Source of the DNA: DASPKA01 sp035628335
Lineage (GTDB): Bacteria; Patescibacteriota; Doudnabacteria; UBA920
Assembly: GCA_035628335.1 (NCBI GenBank)
Contig: DASPKA010000011.1
Coordinates: 1 to 13,396 of the forward strand
Reading direction: 5' to 3'
Length of the DNA stretch: 13,396 nt
Of the stretch, positions 5,932-11,097 are shown one piece after another (positions within the stretch are counted from its first letter, which is position 1; the number at the start of each line of letters is the position of its first letter). The position numbers and the translations under genes are program-made. Below the pieces are notes generated by a model. The model had not been told where the DNA came from and made no database searches. It saw only the letters and a program-made list of their open reading frames with translations.

Positions 5932-7983
5932 ATGAAGCACCAATCGTTTGAGGAATTTTCCATCCATTTTGCTGCATATTCCGGCGGCTCACATTCTAAC
6001 TCTCGGAACTTTATTGCGGCCCTTCGCGAGGAACTTGGACCTGGGGTACATATGTCCATATTGCTTGACGTCCCAACCCTGAACCCAGCGGCAAGAAAAG
6101 AATGCAAGCAAATTTTGCTCGCCCTGATTTCTGCTTTTAAGCGCGCTTTTAAATACCTATCATCTGACGCAGCATTTGAGAATGCACTTGCTCAGAGTAA
6201 CGAAGAACTTGGTAAGTTAGTTTCGCTTGGCAAAGGTTCTTTTGCAGGCAAAGTTTCTGCTGGACTCTTTGTAACACACCACGACAGAGTCTTTATTACA
6301 ACTGCTGGTGGTGTTCGGTGTTGGATATATAGAGGAGGCAAGCTCATGGACTTGTCGTCTGAGAGCATCCTAAAACATCCACTGAAAACATTTGAAAATT
6401 TTAGCAGCGGGAAGCTTCAAGTTGGTGATGCAATACTTTGTACAAACCAAGCGTTTATTGACAGAGTCGCGGTGGGTAAAATCCAGCATATACTCAGCGA
6501 AACTAAAAATCCCAACGTGACTGGAGAACATTTTGAAACTCTTGTTTCAGACGACGACCTCAGCGAGTTCTCTTCCGGTTTTTTGTTACTCCACATTCTG
6601 CCTAAAGACTACATTCAAGAAAAAAACATCGCAGTGAAAGAAACTACTCCGGCTGATTATACAAGACCAAACTTGAGTAATTTAATGAAAAACGGGTTCT
6701 CAAAAATTTCTGATTTTAAAAAGCCAGACCCAAATCAAGTAAAGGAAACAACAAGAAGGATAACGATATCATTTATAAAAAAACTCCGTGAGTATTGGTT
6801 TCTTCTTATTAAATATCTCCATACCCTCAATCAAAAACAAACAACAACTAACCGAGGACCTGTTGTAACTTCAAAAGCAAGATCCATAGGTCACGTTATT
6901 CAAAGGGGAAGACAAAAATACCTTTACATAGGAGCATTTGTTCTTGCCTTAGTACTTGGAATATACAGTTACTATGCTCACGCAAAAACAGTTGAGCAAA
7001 AACGGGCCAATTCATTTACAGAACAGTACAACAAATTAGATGAGCAGATTAAAGACCTGCCTGAGCTTGCCACACAAGCACATACACGAGTCGTTGCGCA
7101 GCTACAGCAAGAGATACATGCCCTAACTCCAAAACTTGAAAAAGAAACTCAAGAAAAACAAAACTTGGTTACTAGACTCCAACAGAGGGTGGACGCAGCA
7201 GACAAGTCGCTTGTGCTTCAAGCGACAAACCTAGGTCCCATAGGCGATAGTGACAGCTTTCTAAAATTCGCTTTTGAAATTGGAGCCCAGAAAGGCGAGA
7301 CAGTGAACCGGCTAAGCAAGCTTTCTGGAAAATTCTTAGACAAAACATTTACCTATCCTGGAACAATAGAGGCCTCTGCGTATATTGGAGGAAACAAACT
7401 TTTAGTATATGACGGTGAAGGGCTGGTCATGTGGGACATTTCAAACTCACAAAAACTCGGTGAAAGTGCACAAAGCGTACCTTTGCCCCATGAATACGGT
7501 GGCTTTGTCTATAGCGCACAAAATGGCAAGGTGTACATGATAAACAAGCAGACCAACAGCATAACTGGATTTGAAATTAGAGATCGCCTTATTCTCCATC
7601 CAGGTCCAGTCGTGTTTAACGAACCAGAGGTTGGTTCTGGCTTTGATCTAGCGTATGATGGAAGCTTTTGGATTCTCTCCTCCCAAAAGCTGTATAAGCG
7701 CGCATCGACTGGAGCATATACTGAGTTTAACCTCCAAGACTTATACACACAGTTCGCTGGTCGTGGTAAGGTACTTGCAATCCCTGGGCAAAAAAACGTA
7801 TACGTTTTAGACGGCGGAAATGGGCGGGTATTGGTCCTGAACCGTACCCTTACCCTGCTCCAAAGTTTCACTTTTCCTGAACTCCAGTTAATCAAAGATT
7901 TTGACATAGACGAAAGAGCTGGAACCATGTACTTACTTTCAGAAGGCAAAATCTACAAAGCAACGTTTGAAGTACCACAATAG
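5932..7983 (+). CDS. PP2C-like pseudophosphatase with membrane segment, coiled coil and beta-propeller-like domain
   Basis: This is a 683-residue membrane protein. Residues about 1-225 follow the layout of a PP2C/PPM phosphatase, but the metal-binding motifs are broken: DGMGG becomes DVPT (D46 kept), GDSR becomes GGVR (126-129) and TDG becomes TNQ (171-173). Structural elements remain, such as FITTAGGVRCWIYRGGKL and LQVGDAILCTN. A basic linker leads to one membrane helix (about 330-348). Residues about 353-430 are a charged, Gln-rich coiled coil. Residues about 470-680 have repeated short strands and glycine turns (LVYDGEGLVMWD, GGFVYSAQNGKVYMIN, NVYVLDGGNGRVLVLN, MYLLSEGKIYKA) like a beta-propeller. 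I infer a cytoplasmic pseudophosphatase linked to an outside sensor, although the topology is not proven. The start is fixed by the leaderless promoter. Confidence 0.8.
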   Translation: MKHQSFEEFSIHFAAYSGGSHSNSRNFIAALREELGPGVHMSILLDVPTLNPAARKECKQILLALISAFKRAFKYLSSDAAFENALAQSNEELGKLVSLGKGSFAGKVSAGLFVTHHDRVFITTAGGVRCWIYRGGKLMDLSSESILKHPLKTFENFSSGKLQVGDAILCTNQAFIDRVAVGKIQHILSETKNPNVTGEHFETLVSDDDLSEFSSGFLLLHILPKDYIQEKNIAVKETTPADYTRPNLSNLMKNGFSKISDFKKPDPNQVKETTRRITISFIKKLREYWFLLIKYLHTLNQKQTTTNRGPVVTSKARSIGHVIQRGRQKYLYIGAFVLALVLGIYSYYAHAKTVEQKRANSFTEQYNKLDEQIKDLPELATQAHTRVVAQLQQEIHALTPKLEKETQEKQNLVTRLQQRVDAADKSLVLQATNLGPIGDSDSFLKFAFEIGAQKGETVNRLSKLSGKFLDKTFTYPGTIEASAYIGGNKLLVYDGEGLVMWDISNSQKLGESAQSVPLPHEYGGFVYSAQNGKVYMINKQTNSITGFEIRDRLILHPGPVVFNEPEVGSGFDLAYDGSFWILSSQKLYKRASTGAYTEFNLQDLYTQFAGRGKVLAIPGQKNVYVLDGGNGRVLVLNRTLTLLQSFTFPELQLIKDFDIDERAGTMYLLSEGKIYKATFEVPQ

Positions 7984-7991
7984 AAAACACC

Positions 7992-8020
7992 TTGTGTTAT
8001 AGGCGAAAAAAATGTATAAG
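7992..8020 (+). promoter_or_regulatory. Candidate promoter of the small zinc-site protein gene
   Basis: TTGTGT (7992-7997) is 17 bases from TATAAG (8015-8020). A perfect TATAAT lies at 8021-8026 and may be the true -10 box, but nothing resembling a -35 box is correctly spaced from it. Either choice gives a leader of about 30-40 bases. Confidence 0.45.
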
Positions 8021-8064
8021 TATAATGGCTTAAAACAGATCAAAAATTTAAGGAGAAACCAAAA

Positions 8065-8466
8065 ATGCAATGTATTTTTTGCGTAAACAAGAGCAATGCG
8101 GTGGAATACCTGGCTTACAACCGAACAGATTGGCCATTTGCAGTCCGCGTAGCCTTATGTCCCTCGCACTTGTCTTCACTTAAAGAAACGGTTCGGAAAG
8201 TTCTGCAGGAACTATTACTCGTCGAGAGTGCGCGTATGCATCTTAACCTCGATAGTCGTGTATTTTGCACTCATTGTCCCTACACCGCACATACTCCCGA
8301 CCTCGCTACCTGGGAACTCAAATTCACGCACGAACAATTCCCCGCCGGGGTGTACATTCACCTCTGTAACTCGCATGCCACAGGCACAGAGTTACAACAA
8401 ATCAAAAGCATACTAACAACGGTGGGCTTTTCAATGACTTCTGCTGGCCGCATTCATCAGCGGTAA
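8065..8466 (+). CDS. Small protein with two C-x2-C...C-x2-H putative zinc sites
   Basis: I do not recognise this 133-residue protein. Two similar halves each carry a possible zinc site: C3, C6, C32 and H35 (MQCIFC...LCPSH), then C68, C71, C101 and H104 (VFCTHC...LCNSH). The spacings are C-x2-C-x25-C-x2-H and C-x2-C-x29-C-x2-H, and each ends just before a helical stretch (SLKETVRKVLQELL; TELQQIKSILTTV). This suggests a tandem duplication of a treble-clef or zinc-ribbon-like unit. There is no signal peptide or membrane helix, so it is probably cytoplasmic. The start is fixed by AGGAG at 8051-8055, nine bases before the ATG, which is unusual in this window. It is monocistronic, with its own promoter and a strong terminator. 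DNA, RNA or ribosome binding are all possible; none is shown. Confidence 0.8.
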   Translation: MQCIFCVNKSNAVEYLAYNRTDWPFAVRVALCPSHLSSLKETVRKVLQELLLVESARMHLNLDSRVFCTHCPYTAHTPDLATWELKFTHEQFPAGVYIHLCNSHATGTELQQIKSILTTVGFSMTSAGRIHQR

Positions 8467-8469
8467 CTA

Positions 8470-8504
8470 AAAAACCGTCCCGATGCTACATCGGGACGGT
8501 TTTT
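8470..8504. terminator. Strong bidirectional terminator
   Basis: A perfect 16-bp stem with a CTA loop has A5 on one side and T5 on the other, so it works on both strands. It separates the convergent zinc-site gene (plus) and rplL (minus), lying between their stop codons. Confidence 0.93.
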
Positions 8505-8511
8505 CTCTTTA

Positions 8512-8919
8512 TTATTTCAAAGTAATTTTCGCACCTGCTTCCTCAAGTTTCTTCTTGAGGGCTTCTGCGTCTGCTTTTGGAGCGCTTTCCTTTATAATCT
8601 TTGGAGCGCCGTCTACGAGGTCCTTAGCTTCTTTAAGACCAAGACCAGTTGCTTCGCGTACAGCTTTGATGACGTTAATCTTGTTTGCGCCAGCGTCAGT
8701 TAACTCTACTGCGAAGTCCGTCTTCTCTTCAGCAACTGCTGCACCTGCGCCACCTGCAGCTGGCATTGCACCCATCATTACTGGAGCTGCTGCGGAAACA
8801 CCGAACTTACCTTCCAAAACCTTAACGAGTTCAGCCAATTCGAGCACGGTTAATTTCTCAATACTTTCAACCAGGGACTTAAATTTCTCTGGTACTTCTA
8901 CTTTATTGTCTTCAGACAT
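8512..8919 (-). CDS. rplL: Ribosomal protein bL12 (L7/L12)
   Basis: bL12 forms the ribosomal stalk, binding L10 as dimers and recruiting translation factors. The protein has 135 residues, slightly longer than the typical 120-130. The N-terminal dimerisation helices run to about residue 40 (LVESIEKLTVLELAELVKVL). A flexible Ala/Gly-rich hinge follows, and the C-terminal factor-binding domain is well conserved (INVIKAVREATGLGLKEAKD, then VDGAPKIIKE and LEEAGAKITLK). It lies about 100 bases downstream of rplJ and is probably co-transcribed. No Shine-Dalgarno sequence precedes the ATG; instead a patch of 7-base repeats runs almost up to the start. The 3' end is closed by the strong terminator at 8470-8504. 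Confidence 0.98.
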   Translation of the reverse strand: MSEDNKVEVPEKFKSLVESIEKLTVLELAELVKVLEGKFGVSAAAPVMMGAMPAAGGAGAAVAEEKTDFAVELTDAGANKINVIKAVREATGLGLKEAKDLVDGAPKIIKESAPKADAEALKKKLEEAGAKITLK

Positions 8920-8924
8920 ATTAG

Positions 8925-9016
8925 TTAGTCGTAAGTTGTAAGTTGTAAGTCGTAAGGAGCAGACAAGGGTTTCTTGTGCTTGCTTACGAATGTCGACTTA
9001 CTACTGTCGACTTGTA
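8925..9016. repeat. Array of a degenerate 7-base repeat, with inverted copies, between rplJ and rplL
   Basis: On the plus strand a GTAAGTY-type heptamer is repeated about four times at 8929-8956 (TCGTAAG, TTGTAAG, TTGTAAG, TCGTAAG). Inverted copies follow at 8983-9014 (CTTACGA, GTCGACTTAC, GTCGACTTG), so the spacer could fold into a hairpin between the two patches. The region fills the non-coding gap that is the untranslated leader of rplL. Confidence 0.75.
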
Positions 9017-9017
9017 A

Positions 9018-9533
9018 TTACTTAGTTGCTACCGCGTTCAGTACGTTTACTAAACCGCGAATGTTACCTGCCAGAACATTAACGAAACCGGATACCGGAG
9101 CGTTAATGGTACGTACGAGCGCTCCACGCAGATCTTGCTTGCCTGGCATATCAGCCAAGGCAACTACCTGCGCTTTAGAAATGAGCGCGCCATCTACATA
9201 GCCTGCCAAAATACCAAGGGTCTGGATATCCTTTGACTGGGCTTTAACCAACTTTGCAGCAGCAGTTTCGTCATCTGTTGAAAGAGACAAAATTACTGGC
9301 TGCTTGAAATCTACACTTTCGGCGTTTACCCCAGCTGACTCAAGCGCCTTGCGGACCAAAGTTACCTTGTAGACCTTGGAAAAGACACCATCTTTTTCTG
9401 CAGCGCGGCGAAACTTGTCCATGTTTGGCACGGTTGTTCCACTGTAGCCGGTAAACACCATAGACTTTGCCTGTTTCACTTTTTCTGTTAACTCAGCCAA
9501 GTCATCACTTTTCTGTTGCTTTGTTTTAGCCAT
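9018..9533 (-). CDS. rplJ: Ribosomal protein uL10
   Basis: uL10 anchors the L12 dimers to 23S rRNA at the base of the ribosomal stalk. It has 171 residues, normal for bacteria. The N-terminal part is typical (LTEKVKQAKSMVFTGYSGTT followed by VPNMDKFRRAAEKDG), as are the VTLVRKALE helix and GALVRTINAPVSGFVNVLAG near the C-terminus, ahead of the short L12-binding helix. It is the first gene of the rplJ-rplL unit. AAAGG about eight bases before the ATG may act as a weak Shine-Dalgarno sequence; it is contributed by the repeat patch in the leader. The gene is probably autoregulated through the L10 leader at 9704-9770 and the attenuator beyond it. Confidence 0.97.
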   Translation of the reverse strand: MAKTKQQKSDDLAELTEKVKQAKSMVFTGYSGTTVPNMDKFRRAAEKDGVFSKVYKVTLVRKALESAGVNAESVDFKQPVILSLSTDDETAAAKLVKAQSKDIQTLGILAGYVDGALISKAQVVALADMPGKQDLRGALVRTINAPVSGFVNVLAGNIRGLVNVLNAVATK

Positions 9534-9536
9534 TTA

Positions 9537-9620
9537 AATAGCCTTTGGCCTTTAACCTTTGGCCTTTAGCAGTTCCATTTCTGGCTAACGGCTAATTGCA
9601 AATGGCTAATGGCTTTTAAA
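9537..9620. repeat. Two degenerate short-repeat patches in the rplJ leader
   Basis: On the minus strand the leader carries GCCATTAGCCATT and ATTAGCCGTTAGCCA close together, then two copies of TAAAGGCCAAAGG-type sequence (GGCCAAAGG twice, separated by TTAAA). The last copy reaches the rplJ start region and provides its AAAGG. The repeats are imperfect and about 6-14 bases in period. Confidence 0.65.
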
Positions 9621-9644
9621 AATCGACCTTTAATCACCTTTCCC

Positions 9645-9671
9645 AAATAAAAACTCGGTATTTCTACCGGG
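9645..9671 (-). terminator. Candidate attenuator in the rplJ leader
   Basis: Read on the minus strand, CCCGGTA, GAAA loop, TACCGAG forms a stem of five perfect pairs plus one mismatch and one more pair, followed by TTTTTATTT. It sits after the L10 leader and over 100 bases before the rplJ start, where a regulatory terminator would be expected. Confidence 0.5.
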
Positions 9672-9703
9672 ATAAAAAATAAGTTCAACTGTATAGCTGA
9701 CTA

Positions 9704-9770
9704 TCTTTTCCTCGGCGGGATATTTAATCTCCCGATGCAACATCGGGAAAACCTGCTGTCTTTGGAAGTT
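9704..9770 (-). ncRNA. L10 leader (ribosomal protein L10-L12 autoregulatory RNA)
   Basis: The minus strand carries the two conserved halves of the bacterial L10 leader: CCAAAGACAGCAGG (9751-9764), and TTAAATATCCCGCCGAGG (about 9710-9727). They are joined by a variable hairpin (TCCCGATG...CATCGGGA). In the known family, free L10-L12 complex binds this kink-turn-containing RNA and represses the operon. It begins about 10 bases after the predicted transcription start. Confidence 0.8.
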
Positions 9771-9781
9771 AGGTTACATAA

Positions 9782-9810
9782 ATCATAACAAATATTTAAA
9801 ACTTATGCAA
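9782..9810 (-). promoter_or_regulatory. Promoter of rplJ-rplL
   Basis: On the minus strand TTGCAT (9805-9810) and TATGAT (9782-9787) are exactly 17 bases apart, with a TGT extension in front of the -10 box. The predicted start near 9775 places the L10 leader at the very 5' end of the transcript. Confidence 0.75.
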
Positions 9811-9883
9811 CTCGATTATATAAAAAGATTTTGGTATATATGGCTTAAATATGATGATTTTGTAAAACTACCTTAAATTAATA

Positions 9884-9912
9884 TTGACAAAAGTCAAAAT
9901 AATTATTATGAT
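9884..9912 (+). promoter_or_regulatory. Consensus promoter of the GC-rich secreted protein gene
   Basis: TTGACA (9884-9889, perfect) and TATGAT (9907-9912, 5/6) have a 17-base spacer. TTGAC and GTCAA form a small inverted repeat at 9884-9897 over the -35 box, which could be an operator. The predicted start is near 9919. Confidence 0.75.
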
Positions 9913-9924
9913 GCTGAATTCCAC

Positions 9925-9950
9925 TTTCTGTCACCAAAGCGTGTCAGAAA
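9925..9950 (+). promoter_or_regulatory. 5'-leader hairpin of the secreted protein mRNA
   Basis: TTTCTGTCAC and GTGTCAGAAA form a nine-pair stem with one T-T mismatch and a six-base loop, only a few bases from the predicted transcript start. A 5' stem in this position commonly protects mRNA from decay. No riboswitch class is recognised. Confidence 0.55.
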
Positions 9951-9983
9951 TCGAAACAATCACATTTTTTTAGGAGAATTACA

Positions 9984-10349
9984 ATGAAGCTGAATTTCTA
10001 CGCTGAGAAGCAGATCAAGATGATTTTGCTAATCCTCGCCCTACTCGCGGGCTCCGCCCTTCCGGGAAATGGTAAGGCGCTTACTTCGGCTGGTCCCAGC
10101 GAAGTCGCTGTCGCTGCGACCATCAAACGCCACATCACCTGCAGCCGGGCTGAAACCATCATGGTAAGCACCCAGGGCAAAGAAGGCTTTGCCAAGGTTA
10201 ACATCTTCGGTGTGAACAATCGCGGCCACGTCAGCGATTGGATGGGCGCACGCGCCATCTTGTACCAGTCCAACAATGGTACGTGGTACGTGGGTGAGGT
10301 GCACGGACCAAACTTCAACTATTACCGGCTCGACAAGCCGGTGCAATGA
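9984..10349 (+). CDS. Small secreted protein of unknown family, GC-rich
   Basis: This 121-residue protein has a clear signal peptide: a lysine-containing start (MKLNFYAEKQIK), a hydrophobic core MILLILALLAGSALPG, and a likely cut after GKA near residue 32. The mature part, about 88 residues with a single cysteine, ends in a basic and aromatic-rich region (RAILYQSNNGTWYVGEVHG, then NFNYYRLDKP) that may form beta-strands. I recognise no family. The start is fixed by AGGAG at 9972-9976, seven bases before the ATG. Codon use is strongly C/G-ending and GC content is high (about 58% by hand count for 10081-10140), unlike every neighbour except in part the ribosomal protein genes. This suggests either high expression or recent transfer. 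It stands alone between its own promoter and terminator. Confidence 0.75.
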   Translation: MKLNFYAEKQIKMILLILALLAGSALPGNGKALTSAGPSEVAVAATIKRHITCSRAETIMVSTQGKEGFAKVNIFGVNNRGHVSDWMGARAILYQSNNGTWYVGEVHGPNFNYYRLDKPVQ

Positions 10350-10367
10350 CGCTTCAGCTAATTTTAC

Positions 10368-10409
10368 AAACGTCGTATGAACTCTCAGAGTTCAGCGGCG
10401 TTTTCCTTT
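10368..10409 (+). terminator. Terminator of the secreted protein gene
   Basis: An eight-pair outer stem (AAACGTCG with CGGCGTTT, one G-T wobble) encloses a second perfect hairpin (GAACTC/GAGTTC) and is followed by TTTTCCTTT. It lies about 20 bases after the stop codon. Confidence 0.6.
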
Positions 10410-10411
10410 AA

Positions 10412-10514
10412 AAATTCTCACTTTATCGCAAATGAACAGTAGAGTAGCTGACAAGGAAGTGGAATTTACTTCCACTGGATTGGCAGCGTACTCACTACGA
10501 TAAAGTGAGAATTT
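10412..10514. repeat. Long nested palindrome of about 103 bases
   Basis: A perfect 17-bp inverted repeat (10412-10428 and 10498-10514) encloses further pairing elements in order: GAGTA/TACTC, GCTG/CAGC (one extra base), and AGTGGAA/TTCCACT with a five-base loop. The whole stretch can fold as one long bulged hairpin on either strand. T-rich or A-rich flanks follow both ends, so it may also act as a terminator for the gene at 10524-10898. Confidence 0.8.
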
Positions 10515-10523
10515 ATATTTTTA

Positions 10524-10898
10524 TTATTTTTTGAAACCTACACCTTCTTCTGCTTTTTTAAACTTCACTGTGTAGTGCGGTTCGTGTTTAATACCCTCTT
10601 CGTCTTCAACGATAACTTCTTCCCCTTTTAGCATATGGTCTATGGCAAGCGAAGCCATAAGTTCTTTGTCACCGTCTATATCTTTTTTCAAGGCTTCAAG
10701 ACGAACCCATTCTTTTCCTAAATCGTTCTTAACTTCCTGTTCTATTTGCTTCTTTCGGAGCTTTAAGTTCTTCAACTGTTCGTCAATCTTACGGTATTCT
10801 TCCAGGTTCTCAAGTGCGTCTTTGTACATGTTCTTTATCTCCTTAAGCTCAGCCTTTTTGCTCTTATGCTTAATGAAGACATCTTGTAATCTTTGCAT
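10524..10898 (-). CDS. Coiled-coil protein of unknown function
   Basis: This is a 124-residue protein if it starts at the ATG giving MQRLQDVFIKHK; an in-frame GTG at 10949 would add 17 residues. I prefer the shorter form because a TATACT -10-like box lies exactly six bases before this ATG. Residues about 5-80 are highly charged, rich in Lys, Glu and Leu with heptad-like spacing, and should form a long helix or coiled coil. The C-terminal 40 residues (EEVIVEDEEGIKHEPHYTVKFKK) look like a short strand-forming tail. No signal peptide or membrane segment is present, so it is likely cytoplasmic. It is a single gene, divergent from tRNA-Gln, with its 3' end against the long palindrome. No function can be assigned. 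Confidence 0.65.
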   Translation of the reverse strand: MQRLQDVFIKHKSKKAELKEIKNMYKDALENLEEYRKIDEQLKNLKLRKKQIEQEVKNDLGKEWVRLEALKKDIDGDKELMASLAIDHMLKGEEVIVEDEEGIKHEPHYTVKFKKAEEGVGFKK

Positions 10899-10904
10899 TA
10901 TTTG

Positions 10905-10910
10905 AGTATA
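10905..10910 (-). promoter_or_regulatory. -10-like box giving a leaderless start for the coiled-coil gene
   Basis: TATACT on the minus strand lies six bases before the ATG at 10898, the same arrangement as at 5920-5932. No good -35 box is correctly spaced, so this is tentative. Confidence 0.35.
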
Positions 10911-10975
10911 ATTAATAAGCCCATTTGAGGCGCCAATATATTCTACCACACAAAAAAACTAAATATCTGTTAAGC

Positions 10976-11046
10976 TGGGGTATGGCCAAGCGGTAAGGCA
11001 ATGGGTTCTGGTCCCATGATCCTAGGTTCGAATCCTAGTACCCCAG
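10976..11046 (+). tRNA. tRNA-Gln (anticodon CUG)
   Basis: The 71-base cloverleaf is complete: acceptor TGGGGTA/TACCCCA with discriminator G, D arm GCC/GGC, anticodon stem ATGGG/CCCAT with loop TTCTGGT (anticodon CTG), a four-base variable loop and T arm CTAGG-TTCGAAT-CCTAG. U1-A72 is characteristic of tRNA-Gln. CCA is not encoded, as CTTA follows the discriminator. The bases just outside the tRNA (TAAGC before, CTTA after) continue the acceptor pairing. Confidence 0.95.
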
Positions 11047-11097
11047 CTTAGTAGGTATTTTTTTGTTTTAGTGAAAAAATGATAGTGTTAAGTTACT

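Noticed and set aside
7509..7949. 146-codon minus-strand frame inside the pseudophosphatase gene
   Set aside because: It is antisense to the propeller-like region, with an unlikely Ser/Pro/Arg-rich composition and no initiation signals.
7986..7998. Terminator after the pseudophosphatase gene
   Set aside because: AACAC/GTGTT forms a 5-bp hairpin but no T-run follows, and it overlaps the likely -35 box of the next gene.
8483..8941. 152-codon plus-strand frame across rplL
   Set aside because: It is the antisense of a certain ribosomal protein gene, and its Ala/Ser-rich product is the mirror of L12 codons.
8925..9016. CRISPR array
   Set aside because: The repeats are 7 bases long, contiguous and degenerate, with no uniform unique spacers and no cas genes nearby.
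10041..10346. Long open frames on the minus strand across the secreted protein gene
   Set aside because: They arise from the high GC content of the sense gene. They lack a promoter, ribosome binding site and plausible protein composition, whereas the plus frame has all three.
10412..10514. Integron attC site
   Set aside because: The segment has the right length and folding, but the terminal RYYYAAC/GTTRRRY core motifs are absent and no integrase gene is in the window.
11063..11097. Promoter for the methyltransferase gene
   Set aside because: TTGTTT is present, but no acceptable -10 box is correctly spaced. The T-run could equally follow the tRNA, so no promoter is called.
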